A stretch of DNA of 34,075 bases from Bacteroidia bacterium (lineage in GTDB: Bacteria > Bacteroidota > Bacteroidia > Flavobacteriales > Flavobacteriaceae), in contig JAUIAA010000002.1 of NCBI GenBank assembly GCA_030425715.1, positions 1 through 34,075 of the forward strand, in the 5' to 3' direction. Position 1 is the first letter of the stretch. Every line of letters begins with the position of its first letter. This document shows, piece after piece, positions 17,504 through 25,563 of this stretch. The position numbers were made by a program, and so were the translations under genes. The notes under the pieces were generated by a model that was not told where the DNA came from, ran no database searches, and was given only the letters and a program-made list of their open reading frames with translations.

Positions 17504-18496
17504 ATGACTGAAGGAAATTTTGTTGATTATATAAAAATATTTGCTGCCTCTGGCAAAGGTGGGAAGGGTTCTGTGCATTTACATAGAGAAAAATACATTT
17601 CCAAAGGTGGACCAGATGGAGGTGATGGAGGTCGTGGTGGTCACGTAATTTTACGTGGTAACAAAAATATGTGGACCTTGTTTCACTTAAAATTTAAACG
17701 CCATTTTAAAGCGGAGCACGGAGGTGCTGGAAGTAAAAATAGAAGTACTGGTAAAGATGGCGAAGATATTTATATTGAAGTCCCATTAGGAACTATTATT
17801 CGTGATGGAGAAACGCAAGAGGTACTGTATGAAATTACCGAAAATGAGCAAGAAATTATCCTAGCGGAAGGCGGAAAAGGTGGTAGAGGAAACTGGCATT
17901 TTAAATCGGCCACCAATCAAACTCCTAGGTATGCACAACCCGGTATAGATGGTGTAGAAGGATGGTATCAATTAGAATTAAAACTCCTAGCGGATGTGGG
18001 ACTTGTTGGATTTCCAAATGCAGGAAAATCTACTTTATTATCCGTATTAACATCCGCAAAACCAAAAATAGCAGATTATGCTTTTACTACCTTAAAACCA
18101 AATTTAGGTATTGTAGAATATCGTGATTTTAAAAGTTTTGTCATGGCAGATATTCCTGGAATTATTGAAGGTGCCGCGGAAGGAAAAGGTTTAGGTCATC
18201 GTTTTTTACGTCATATTGAAAGGAATTCAACCTTGTTATTTTTGATACCTGCAGACAGTGAAAATATACAAAAAGAATACGAAATTTTGCTAAACGAATT
18301 GAAGTTGCACAACCCTGAATTATTAGATAAAGACAGGCTTTTGGCAATTTCCAAATCGGATATGTTGGATGATGAATTAAAGCAAGAGGTAACTAAAGAA
18401 TTACCTAATGATTTAAATCATATTTTTATTTCTTCAGTTGCACAAACAGGCTTGACCGAATTGAAAGATTTACTTTGGCAGATGTTAAATAATTAG
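17504..18496 (+). CDS. obgE: Obg family GTPase
   Basis: GTPase needed for late 50S ribosome assembly and linked to the stringent response. 330 residues. Seen: the glycine-rich N-terminal Obg fold (about 1-160) with [27 protein letters not shown] and GGKGGRGN; then the G domain with G1 [11 protein letters not shown] (about 169-179), G2 [13 protein letters not shown]3 [16 protein letters not shown] (about 216), and G4 as SKSD in place of NKxD. There is no C-terminal extension. G4 variation is compatible with guanine recognition through the Asp. Last gene of the hpt-adk-obgE run; no clear hairpin terminator follows. Confidence 0.98.
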   Translation: MTEGNFVDYIKIFAASGKGGKGSVHLHREKYISKGGPDGGDGGRGGHVILRGNKNMWTLFHLKFKRHFKAEHGGAGSKNRSTGKDGEDIYIEVPLGTIIRDGETQEVLYEITENEQEIILAEGGKGGRGNWHFKSATNQTPRYAQPGIDGVEGWYQLELKLLADVGLVGFPNAGKSTLLSVLTSAKPKIADYAFTTLKPNLGIVEYRDFKSFVMADIPGIIEGAAEGKGLGHRFLRHIERNSTLLFLIPADSENIQKEYEILLNELKLHNPELLDKDRLLAISKSDMLDDELKQEVTKELPNDLNHIFISSVAQTGLTELKDLLWQMLNN

Positions 18497-18607
18497 GCTA
18501 GTAAATACTTCTTAAAGCAAATTATTTAGAGATTAATAAAAATTATTTGAATCAAACATTTAGGGAATAAAATCCCAATATTGTGTGTAATTTTAAAAAT
18601 CAATATT

Positions 18608-19015
18608 ATGAAGTTAACTTTTTGTGTAATCCTTTTAATTATTTTAAAAGCAAATTCACAAAATTTTTCTGATGAATTAACTACAATTAAAAGTAAAAAT
18701 CAAGAATGTTTGAACGTGGGAAAACATATGTTTGATTGTTCGGTGAAATATTATCAAGAAAGTGATAGTTTATTAAATGTAGTTTATGATAGAATAAAAA
18801 GTAATTTACGCTCAGAAGAAAAAAACGACTTAGTAAACTCCCAATTAGCTTGGATTAAACTTCGAAATTTAGAATTTAAGAAAATTAATTCTAAAAATAC
18901 AGACTTAGGAAATGGACTTGATGATAAAATGATTAAAAATCAGGAAAAAGCTAATTTCACCTCTAAAAGAATACAATTCTTAATAAATAAATTCTTGAAA
19001 ACTGAAAGTAAATAA
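18608..19015 (+). CDS. LprI-like / DUF1311 periplasmic protein
   Basis: 135 residues from the ATG at 18608, which begins the signal peptide (MKLTFCVILLIILKANSQ). A reading starting 9 codons earlier would spoil it. Seen: a helical mature part with two cysteines (Cys34, Cys44), the repeat-like SLLNVVYDRIKSNL and SQLAWIKLRNLEF (78-90), the pattern known from DUF1311 proteins such as LprI, a lysozyme inhibitor of mycobacteria. Whether this protein inhibits lysozyme is not shown by the sequence. It follows obgE by 111 bp with no clear promoter and stands next to the convergent mnmD cluster. Confidence 0.75.
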   Translation: MKLTFCVILLIILKANSQNFSDELTTIKSKNQECLNVGKHMFDCSVKYYQESDSLLNVVYDRIKSNLRSEEKNDLVNSQLAWIKLRNLEFKKINSKNTDLGNGLDDKMIKNQEKANFTSKRIQFLINKFLKTESK

Positions 19016-19071
19016 AATACCCTGTGTACGAAAAAAATACACTTAAACCCTATAGTTTACATAAACTTAGA

Positions 19072-19206
19072 TTAACTAGGCAATAACAATTCCATCAATC
19101 TTTCCAAATTATTAAAAAGATATAAAACTACAGCAAGTACAATTACCAAAATAATCGCCCTTTTATAATTTGGTTTTTTTCGTTTTACAAATTTTGAATC
19201 TTTCAT
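19072..19206 (-). CDS. Small single-pass membrane protein, 44 residues
   Basis: Short reading frame: ATG at 19204-19206, TAA at 19072-19074. Seen: a strongly basic N-terminus (MKDSKFVKRKKPNYKR), one hydrophobic helix (about 17-31, AIILVIVLAVVLYLF), then an amphipathic tail NNLERLMELLLPS. The positive-inside rule predicts the N-terminus in the cytoplasm. It begins 11 bp after the mnmD stop on the same strand, so it is probably the second gene of that unit. I do not recognise the family. The charge layout and tight spacing support a real gene, but it is short and unconfirmed. Confidence 0.6.
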   Translation of the reverse strand: MKDSKFVKRKKPNYKRAIILVIVLAVVLYLFNNLERLMELLLPS

Positions 19207-19217
19207 ATCTGTATTAA

Positions 19218-19889
19218 TTATATCTTTTTTACTCCTCTAAGCATTTCTCTTTTCCCAGGAGGACCAGGCAATTTTTCTACTAAAAACCCCACTTTTTGCA
19301 TCGCCCTACGCACACTTCCTTTGGCAGCATAAGTTACTAAAATTCCGTTTTCTTTTAATGCCTTATACATTTTATCAAATATTTCTTCTGTCCATAGTTC
19401 AGGTTGTACTCTGGCACCAAAGGCATCAAAATAAATCAAATCAAATTGGCTGTTATCTTTGATGTCTTCAAAATGTTCTTTTCTCTTTTTCAAGGAAAAA
19501 GAACCCTTTAAAATTTCATGGTTTTTATCCCAATTCAATGTATGCATTTTACCAAAAAAACTTGCAAAATGTTCTGCATTCAACTCTGTAACATAATTCA
19601 ACTTTTCTATATCTTCTTTACCTACTGGAAAAGCTTCCACCCCTTCGTAGCTTATTTTTAAATTTCGCTTTTGCGCTTCTAAAAAAGTAATAAAACAGTT
19701 TAAACCAGTACCAAAACCAATTTCTAAAATAGCTAAACTAGAACCATTTTTATAATTATCTAATCCGTTTTTAATAAAAACATGATACGCCTCTTGAATA
19801 GCTCCATGTTTAGAATGGTAGTTTTCATCCCATGCAGGCAAATAAATGGTTGTCGATCCATCAGCTGTGGTAATTATTTCTCTTTGCAT
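19218..19889 (-). CDS. mnmD: tRNA (mnm5s2U34) methyltransferase, stand-alone MnmD
   Basis: SAM-dependent methylation of nm5(s2)U34 in the wobble position of tRNA, the reaction done by the N-terminal half of E. coli MnmC. 223 residues: the methyltransferase domain only, without the FAD oxidase (MnmC1) half. Seen: SAM motif EIGFGTGLNCF (56-66), YFDAFGARVQPELWT with the D-A-F motif after strand 4, VTYAAKGSVRRAM, and the C-terminal LPGPPGKREMLRG, all typical of the Methyltransf_30 family. It is transcribed away from ilvE and is followed closely by the 44-residue membrane protein. Confidence 0.92.
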   Translation of the reverse strand: MQREIITTADGSTTIYLPAWDENYHSKHGAIQEAYHVFIKNGLDNYKNGSSLAILEIGFGTGLNCFITFLEAQKRNLKISYEGVEAFPVGKEDIEKLNYVTELNAEHFASFFGKMHTLNWDKNHEILKGSFSLKKRKEHFEDIKDNSQFDLIYFDAFGARVQPELWTEEIFDKMYKALKENGILVTYAAKGSVRRAMQKVGFLVEKLPGPPGKREMLRGVKKI

Positions 19890-19905
19890 TGTATTTCTTT
19901 CCCTA

Positions 19906-19913
19906 CAAAGTTA
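19906..19913 (-). promoter_or_regulatory. -7 element of mnmD
   Basis: The minus strand reads TAACTTTG here, matching TAnnTTTG, 16 bp upstream of the mnmD ATG. It is arranged back to back with the ilvE element at 19974. Confidence 0.5.
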
Positions 19914-19973
19914 CAAAATGTAAATTCTTTGAAAAATTCCTAACTAGGAAGTAGACAAGTGCGTATTATTGAG

Positions 19974-19981
19974 TATTTTTG
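19974..19981 (+). promoter_or_regulatory. -7 element of ilvE
   Basis: TATTTTTG matches TAnnTTTG. It lies within the upstream extension of the ilvE frame, so the real start must be downstream (19998 or 20004). The leader would be only about 10-16 nt. Confidence 0.55.
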
Positions 19982-19997
19982 CATAAAATTTACGCAG

Positions 19998-21068
19998 ATG
20001 ATTATGCAAGAAACACTTACCATAAACGTTGAAAAAACGAAAAAATCTAAAATTAACGAAGTTGATTTTAGCAATTTACCATTCGGACAAGTTTATACCG
20101 ATCATATGATGGTATGCAATTTTGCAGATGGTAAATGGGAACAACCAAAAATCATTCCTTACCAAAATATTAGCCTAGATCCTTCTGCTAAGATATTTCA
20201 TTACGGGCAATCTGTTTTTGAAGGTATGAAGGCTTATAAAGATGCGAATGATCAGGTTTGGTTATTTAGACCACTGGAGAATCAAAAAAGAATCAATATC
20301 TCCTCTAAACGTTTGGCAATTCCTGAATTTCCTGAAGCGTATTTTATGGAAGGACTTAAAACTTTATTGCAGGTAGATAGAGACTGGATTCCAACTACAG
20401 ATGGGAGTTCTTTATATATCCGCCCATTTGTTTTTGCATCGGGTAATGGTTTCCATGCGTCACCATCTGATAAATATACTTTTATTATTGCTTGCTCGCC
20501 ATCTGGCGCTTACTTTGGAGGAAAAGTAAAAGTTTTGATAGAGCAAACTTATTCAAGATCGGCAAATGGTGGTGTTGGTTATGCTAAGGCTGGCGGTAAT
20601 TATGCAGGGCAGTTTTACCCTACGCAATTGGCGATTGAAAAAGGCTACCAACAGGTAATTTGGACAGATGATACCAGCCATGAATATATTGAAGAGGCTG
20701 GAGCGATGAATATTTTTGTTCGTATTGGCGATACTTTAATTACCGGGCCAACCAGTGATAGAATTTTAGATGGAATTACACGTAAAAGTATTATTGAAAT
20801 AGCCAAAGATGAAGGAATTAATGTTGAAGTAAGAAAAATTACCGTTAACGAATTGGTTACAGCTGCAGAAAATGGTGCATTAAAAGAAATGTTTGGAGCT
20901 GGTACTGCCGCCGTAATTTCGCCAATTTCAGGTTTTGGTTATGGCGATAAAGACTTTGACATTCCAGAAATAGCAGATAAATTCGCCCCTATTTTAAAGA
21001 AAAGAATTACAGATATACAATACAATCGCGCTGAAGATAAATTTGGCTGGCGTTATTTAGTGAAATAA
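19998..21068 (+). CDS. ilvE: Branched-chain amino-acid aminotransferase
   Basis: PLP enzyme for the last step of Val, Leu and Ile synthesis and the first step of their breakdown, with glutamate/2-oxoglutarate as partner. 356 residues from 19998 (a second ATG at 20004 is also possible). Seen: HYGQSVFEGMKAYK (69-81), SLYIRPFVFASG, PLP lysine Lys197 in GYAKAGGNYAGQFYP, EYIEEAGAMNIFV, and the phosphate-binding LDGITRKSI. Length and motifs match the larger, eukaryote-like BCAT group (type II) rather than the 300-residue E. coli type. Single gene with its own promoter and terminator. Confidence 0.96.
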   Translation: MIMQETLTINVEKTKKSKINEVDFSNLPFGQVYTDHMMVCNFADGKWEQPKIIPYQNISLDPSAKIFHYGQSVFEGMKAYKDANDQVWLFRPLENQKRINISSKRLAIPEFPEAYFMEGLKTLLQVDRDWIPTTDGSSLYIRPFVFASGNGFHASPSDKYTFIIACSPSGAYFGGKVKVLIEQTYSRSANGGVGYAKAGGNYAGQFYPTQLAIEKGYQQVIWTDDTSHEYIEEAGAMNIFVRIGDTLITGPTSDRILDGITRKSIIEIAKDEGINVEVRKITVNELVTAAENGALKEMFGAGTAAVISPISGFGYGDKDFDIPEIADKFAPILKKRITDIQYNRAEDKFGWRYLVK

Positions 21069-21070
21069 GA

Positions 21071-21097
21071 AAAAAGCTCCGATTGGAGCTTTTTTTA
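21071..21097. terminator. Terminator between ilvE and the MazG-like gene
   Basis: Stem AAAAAGCTCC (21071-21080) with GGAGCTTTTT (21085-21094), loop GATT, T-run to 21096. The A-run on the left lets it work for the convergent gene too. Confidence 0.88.
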
Positions 21098-21481
21098 ATT
21101 TTCAAGTATTTCTATAATATTGGGTTTAAAATATTTTGGTCCTTTCATTACCTTCCCATCTTCTCGATAGATTGGTTTGCCATCTGCATCTAATTTACTC
21201 ATATTACTTCTTTGAATTTCATTAAACACTTCTTCAATTTTATATTGCATACCGTGTTCTAATATAGTGCCACAAAGTATATATAACATATCCCCAAGTG
21301 CATCAGCAACCTCAACCAAATCTTTGTTTTTTGCCGCTTCTAAATACTCTTCATTTTCTTCTGCCATTAAATTAAAACGTAAATCTAAAATATTTTCTGG
21401 TAAATTTACAGTGGGTTCATTTTGCACTCCCAAGCCAAAAGCTTCATGGAATTCTTGTACTGCTTTTAATTTATTTTTCAT
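21095..21481 (-). CDS. MazG-like nucleotide pyrophosphohydrolase
   Basis: 128 residues, all-alpha NTP-PPase superfamily (phosphoribosyl-ATP pyrophosphohydrolase / MazG-like). Seen: the metal-binding pattern EENEEY (41-46) followed by EVADALGDMLYILCG (57-71), giving the EExxE ... ExxD arrangement; a predicted C-terminal segment NMSKLDADGKPIYREDGKV. It probably hydrolyses a nucleoside triphosphate or related compound to the monophosphate; the substrate is not known. It is not HisE: there are no histidine genes nearby and the C-terminal part differs. Its stop codon lies within the T-run of the ilvE terminator. Confidence 0.85.
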   Translation of the reverse strand: MKNKLKAVQEFHEAFGLGVQNEPTVNLPENILDLRFNLMAEENEEYLEAAKNKDLVEVADALGDMLYILCGTILEHGMQYKIEEVFNEIQRSNMSKLDADGKPIYREDGKVMKGPKYFKPNIIEILEN

Positions 21482-21612
21482 GTTCTATTTTCTTTATAAT
21501 CTTCAAAATTAAAATTTTACCATTTTAATGCAACATTCCATAATATTATTTATAAACATTTTATTCTATATACAATCTAATTCATTCGCAAATCAGTAAA
21601 AATAATATATTG

Positions 21613-21620
21613 TATATTTG
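21613..21620 (+). promoter_or_regulatory. -7 element of the cytochrome gene
   Basis: TATATTTG matches TAnnTTTG, 30 bp before the ATG at 21651. An alternative upstream TTG start at 21618 would fall inside it and is rejected. Confidence 0.55.
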
Positions 21621-21650
21621 ATATGTAAATCATTGCTTTACTATTTTGTT

Positions 21651-23093
21651 ATGAAATATATCTCCTCTAAAATTATACTAATACTACTTGGTTTTTCAGT
21701 TGTTTCATGCTCTAGCAGTTTAAGCGAACCCGATGACCCAGGAGGTACAAATCCACCCGATAACCCAAACCCAGATATTAATTATACAGAAATTCAACCC
21801 TACCCGCAGCGGTCTGGTGATCCCAATAAAGGATATGAATATTTAATTAATGGAGATTATATGAATACAGGAATACCCTATGAAGCTTTTCTTTTGGGTT
21901 ATGGAGAAGATGAAACAAATGTATTGCAACGTGAAGGGGACAATAGTGTAATTCCCCATGATTTTACAGCTATAAACGCCGAAAATGGAGCTCGTGTGGT
22001 AGCGATGAATTGTTTGCAATGTCACTCCTCTTCTATCAATGGAGAGTTTAAAATTGGTTTGGGTAATTATGCCTTTGATTTTACTATTAATAGAGCAGAT
22101 CAAGTGCAATTGGCTAGTACTGCCATTTCCTATTTATACGGTACAGATAGTAAAGAATGGGAGGCTTTTGAACCCTTTAAAAAAAGTTTAGAAATTTTAG
22201 GACCAAGAACCATAACAGAAACAAGAGGAGTGAATCCTGCTGATAAAACCACATTTATTCTTACAGCTTATAGAGATAAAAATACTTTGGAGCAATTAGA
22301 TAATCCAGCCATTGCAATTCCCGACGAAGTAATCCCTTCTGATGTACCCGCATGGTGGCTATTAAAAAAGAAAAATGCCTTATTTTTTCATGGTATTGGA
22401 AGAAAAGATTATGCAAGAGCAATGATTACTATGGTTTTAGCTACCATTAAGGATGTGGACAAGGCCATAGAAGTGGATCAAAAATTTAAGGATATATTGG
22501 CTTATATCAAAACCATAGAACCTCCTAAATATCCTTTCGATATAAATTCGAGTTTGGCAAGTCAAGGTGAAGAAGTATTTTTGAAAAAATGTACTGGATG
22601 CCATGGAACTTATGGTAACAATCCAACCTATCCAAACAAATTAATCGCTTTAAATACGATTGGTACGGATCCTGCGCTTTCTAATTTTTATTCAGACAAT
22701 ACGCCTCAAGCCAATTATTTTAAAGATTGGTTCAATACAGGTTGGTTTGGGCAAGGTGAAAATAGTTTGGAAGTTATTGCTGATGGAGGTTATATCGCTC
22801 CTCCTTTAGATGGAATTTGGGCAACAGCTCCTTATTTTCATAATGGTTCCGTACCAACCATAGAAGATGTTTTAAATAGTAAAAACCGACCAAAATATTG
22901 GAGTAGAACCTATATTAGTACCGATTATAATACAGAAAAAGTAGGGTGGAATTACCAAAGGGTAAATTCAAAAATAGATTCGAATACGTATGATACCACT
23001 CTTAAGGGGTATGGTAATCAAGGACATTCTTTTGGAGATAGTTTAACAGATGGGGAAAGAACCGCGCTTTTAGAATATTTAAAAACACTTTAA
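21651..23093 (+). CDS. Diheme cytochrome c lipoprotein (MauG/bCcP/RoxA-like)
   Basis: 480 residues from the ATG at 21651. Seen: lipoprotein signal peptide with lipobox VVSC (Cys19), then a Pro/Asp-rich linker; two c-type heme sites, CLQCH (121-125) and CTGCH (314-318); and the C-terminal signature APPLDGIWATAPYFHNGSVPT (His397) found in bacterial cytochrome c peroxidases, MauG and the rubber oxygenase RoxA. It should be exported by Sec and face the periplasm or cell surface, where it could act as a peroxidase, oxygenase or electron carrier. The wide spacing of the hemes resembles RoxA/MauG more than a simple electron carrier, but it is shorter than RoxA. No maturation genes are nearby. The end overlaps the convergent SDR gene by 4 bp. 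Confidence 0.88.
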   Translation: MKYISSKIILILLGFSVVSCSSSLSEPDDPGGTNPPDNPNPDINYTEIQPYPQRSGDPNKGYEYLINGDYMNTGIPYEAFLLGYGEDETNVLQREGDNSVIPHDFTAINAENGARVVAMNCLQCHSSSINGEFKIGLGNYAFDFTINRADQVQLASTAISYLYGTDSKEWEAFEPFKKSLEILGPRTITETRGVNPADKTTFILTAYRDKNTLEQLDNPAIAIPDEVIPSDVPAWWLLKKKNALFFHGIGRKDYARAMITMVLATIKDVDKAIEVDQKFKDILAYIKTIEPPKYPFDINSSLASQGEEVFLKKCTGCHGTYGNNPTYPNKLIALNTIGTDPALSNFYSDNTPQANYFKDWFNTGWFGQGENSLEVIADGGYIAPPLDGIWATAPYFHNGSVPTIEDVLNSKNRPKYWSRTYISTDYNTEKVGWNYQRVNSKIDSNTYDTTLKGYGNQGHSFGDSLTDGERTALLEYLKTL

Positions 23094-23809
23094 GATAATT
23101 TCATAATTACTTTTGCTGGCATAAGCCGCATTAAGCAAGCAATAAAAAACCAACGCTTGGTAATATATGCTTTCTTTTTTCTCTTTTTGATGGCCACAAA
23201 AATTTGCCAAGCTGCTTTGTCTAAAGATGCCATTCCAAAAGTACTGCCCAAAGCCATTTTGGTATCTACAAAACCCGGAGCTATATCTGTTACATAAATA
23301 TTTGCTTTACTTTTCTTTGCTTTCATCCATAGCGATTCTAAATAATTGTTTTGAAAAGCTTTAGAAGCAAAATAAGCGGGAACATGTCTGTTTCCTCGTA
23401 CTCCTGCAACTGATGATATCCCAACCAAATGACCAAAACCTTGTTGTTTAAAAAGCTTGTAAGCCATACCGTAAATATGGGTTGCTGCAATCACATTTGT
23501 TTCTATAGTTGGAACTTCCTTATCCCAATCTAAATTGTAATTTGGCGTTGCAATACCTGAACTATATACAATCAAGTCAATGGATTGCAGCTCTAATTGT
23601 AGCTCTTGTAAAACCTTAGAGTTTGTTTCTATTTTAGTAACATCATGTTTTTTTATGATATACTGACTTGGATTTGTAGCCCGAATTTCTTTAAGCTTTT
23701 CTTCCCTTCTTCCAGTAATGGCAACTTTATATCCATCCTTTACTAGCAATGCAGCCAAAGCTTTACCTATACCTGAAGTTGCTCCAAAAATCACAGCTTT
23801 TTTATTCAT
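23090..23809 (-). CDS. Short-chain dehydrogenase/reductase
   Basis: 239 residues, classical SDR. Seen: cofactor motif GATSGIGKAL (9-18), TGRREEKL with Arg after strand 2 (hinting at NADP), Asn105 in ETNVIAA, and the catalytic set Ser132 or Ser133, Tyr146 and Lys150 in ISSVAGVRG and YFASK. The C-terminus FFIACLMRLMPAKVIMKL is hydrophobic and could be membrane-associated. The substrate is unknown. Tail-to-tail 4-bp overlap with the cytochrome gene; divergent from the small membrane protein at 23855. Confidence 0.92.
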   Translation of the reverse strand: MNKKAVIFGATSGIGKALAALLVKDGYKVAITGRREEKLKEIRATNPSQYIIKKHDVTKIETNSKVLQELQLELQSIDLIVYSSGIATPNYNLDWDKEVPTIETNVIAATHIYGMAYKLFKQQGFGHLVGISSVAGVRGNRHVPAYFASKAFQNNYLESLWMKAKKSKANIYVTDIAPGFVDTKMALGSTFGMASLDKAAWQIFVAIKKRKKKAYITKRWFFIACLMRLMPAKVIMKLS

Positions 23810-23825
23810 TTACGTCAATTTACGC

Positions 23826-23833
23826 TACATTTG
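23826..23833 (+). promoter_or_regulatory. -7 element of the small membrane protein gene
   Basis: TACATTTG matches TAnnTTTG, 21 bp before the ATG at 23855. It supports the reality of this short gene. Confidence 0.55.
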
Positions 23834-23854
23834 CAACCATAAATATAGAACAAA

Positions 23855-24043
23855 ATGTTTAGTAAAGGACAACTTATTTTTGCTGGTGTTTTTGCAATAA
23901 TTTTTGCAATTATTATGGTTTGGAGTTATAAAAAAGATGTGAAGTTACATCAGTTTTACTACAAAAAGGTATGGGTTGTTGCTTTAGGAATCATTATTGC
24001 CATTGCTTTATTTGCAATATTAACTTTTGCCTTACATGAATAA
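23855..24043 (+). CDS. Small two-helix membrane protein, 62 residues
   Basis: Seen: two hydrophobic helices (about 7-24 and 40-60) joined by a basic loop SYKKDVKLHQFYYKKV, so both termini probably face the periplasm and the loop the cytoplasm. It has its own -7 element upstream. I recall similar short proteins being common in Flavobacteriaceae, but I know of no assigned function. The gene is monocistronic; the next gene is convergent. Confidence 0.75.
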   Translation: MFSKGQLIFAGVFAIIFAIIMVWSYKKDVKLHQFYYKKVWVVALGIIIAIALFAILTFALHE

Positions 24044-24090
24044 TGCCTAACCAATTTTAGAATCAATCTTTTTTGTTTTATTTTTTAAAT

Positions 24091-25359
24091 TTAGGCATCG
24101 ATTACTGCCTTTTCCTCCAAAACAATTTTATATAATTTATCGCTTGGGCGGATTCTAAATTCTAATGGAATGGTTATTTGATCTCCTCTTTGGGCCTGGG
24201 TTCCTTTTTCATCATTTACATACATCTCTTTTACCTCCATTTCTTGCGCTCCTGTTGTTGGGCCTGTAATCAAAATGGTATCTCCAACTTTAAGATCAAA
24301 AGCCTCTAATTTAAATTCGCCAATACTCGATTTAGGGAAGTAATGCATGCCTTTACCGATATAAACCTTTTTTTGCGAAGCTTGAGAACCTGGTCCGTTA
24401 CTCCACTCTCCCAATTTTTGTCCTAAATAGTATCCATTCCAAAAACCTCTATTGTAAACCTTTTCCAATTCTTGCATCCAACCGATTACTTTGTCTTTAT
24501 TATAAGTGCCATTATCAATGCTATCAATTGCATTGCGATATGCTTTTATCACTCTCGCAACATATTCTGGTGCACGACCTCTACCTTCAATTTTAAGTAC
24601 TTTTATTTTTGCATCGGCAACTTGATCTAAAATATCTATGGTACATAAATCTTTAGGCGACATGATATATTCGTTATCAATTTCCATTTCAAAACCAGAT
24701 TCCTGATCGATAACGGTATATTTTTTTCTACAGTTTTGCTTACATGCTCCTCGATTTGCGGAAGAGTTATGCGAATGTAAACTCAAATAACACTTACCCG
24801 AGACTGCCATACACAATGCTCCGTGTCCAAATATTTCCACTTCAACCAATTTCCCTGAAGGCCCTTTGATTTGCTCCTTTTCTACTTGTTCAGTAATCTT
24901 TTTAATTTGGCGTAAACTCAATTCTCTACTCAACACAACTGTATCGGCAAACATGGCATAAAACTTCAAAGTTTCAATATTGGTAATATTGATTTGGGTT
25001 GAGATATGCACTTCCATATCCGCTTGACGAGCCATAGCAATAACTGCTTGGTCCATAGCAATAACTGCCGAAATATCAGCTTCTTTGGCTTTGGTAATTA
25101 AGGTTTTTACAATGCTTAAATCATGGTCGTAAATAATGGTATTTAAAGTAAGATAGGTTCTTACATTTTTGGCTTTACATCGATCCGAAATTTCTTGTAA
25201 ATCCTCTAAAGTGAAATTAATAGATGCTCTCGCTCTCATGTTTAACTGCTCTACACCAAAATAAACAGAATCTGCACCATTATCTAAAGCTGCTTGCAAG
25301 GATTCAAAATTACCTGCAGGTGCCATTAATTCTATACTATTTTTATTATCCAATACCAT
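24091..25359 (-). CDS. trhP: U32 family protein, TrhP/YegQ-like (tRNA hydroxylation)
   Basis: 422 residues. Seen: N-terminal IELMAPAGNFESLQAALDNGADSVYFG split here as IELMAPAGNFESLQ and ALDNGADSVYFG, the U32 TIM-barrel start; the Fe-S type cysteine set Cys183, Cys190, Cys206 and Cys210 in GHGALC, SGKCYLS and RGACKQNC; YIMSPKDLCTID; LKIEGRGRAPEYV; and a C-terminal beta domain (about 335-420). Known: E. coli TrhP (YegQ) of this family works in prephenate-dependent 5-hydroxylation of U34 in tRNA. The match in length and cysteines favours this over RlhA (longer) or UbiU/V. The symbol is by family, not proven. Despite the family name, no protease activity is implied. Confidence 0.85.
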   Translation of the reverse strand: MVLDNKNSIELMAPAGNFESLQAALDNGADSVYFGVEQLNMRARASINFTLEDLQEISDRCKAKNVRTYLTLNTIIYDHDLSIVKTLITKAKEADISAVIAMDQAVIAMARQADMEVHISTQINITNIETLKFYAMFADTVVLSRELSLRQIKKITEQVEKEQIKGPSGKLVEVEIFGHGALCMAVSGKCYLSLHSHNSSANRGACKQNCRKKYTVIDQESGFEMEIDNEYIMSPKDLCTIDILDQVADAKIKVLKIEGRGRAPEYVARVIKAYRNAIDSIDNGTYNKDKVIGWMQELEKVYNRGFWNGYYLGQKLGEWSNGPGSQASQKKVYIGKGMHYFPKSSIGEFKLEAFDLKVGDTILITGPTTGAQEMEVKEMYVNDEKGTQAQRGDQITIPLEFRIRPSDKLYKIVLEEKAVIDA

Positions 25360-25394
25360 AATCCTAAATTTAAATCTTCTGTTTTTCGAGTTTG

Positions 25395-25402
25395 CAAAAT
25401 TA
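25395..25402 (-). promoter_or_regulatory. -7 element of the U32 gene
   Basis: The minus strand reads TAATTTTG, matching TAnnTTTG, 35 bp upstream of the ATG at 25359. Confidence 0.5.
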
Positions 25403-25524
25403 CGATATATTATTCAATTAAACTTAGACTGTTAAAATTTAACTGTTTGAAACTTTATTTGAAATAAATTAAACAAACTGTTGTAAAATTTAAACTGCAC
25501 CGCATTTATACTTTTAAAATTTAT

Positions 25525-25532
25525 CATCTTTG
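25525..25532 (+). promoter_or_regulatory. Possible -7 element of asd
   Basis: CATCTTTG differs from TAnnTTTG at one base and lies 31 bp before the ATG at 25564. Weak assignment by position. Confidence 0.35.
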
Positions 25533-25563
25533 CAGCATAAAAATACTATTAAATAAATTGAAC

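Noticed and set aside
24043-24098. Inverted repeat ATGCCTAA / TTAGGCAT around the convergent gene ends
   Set aside because: The loop is about 40 nt and there is no adjacent T-run in the right place; it may be chance in AT-rich sequence.
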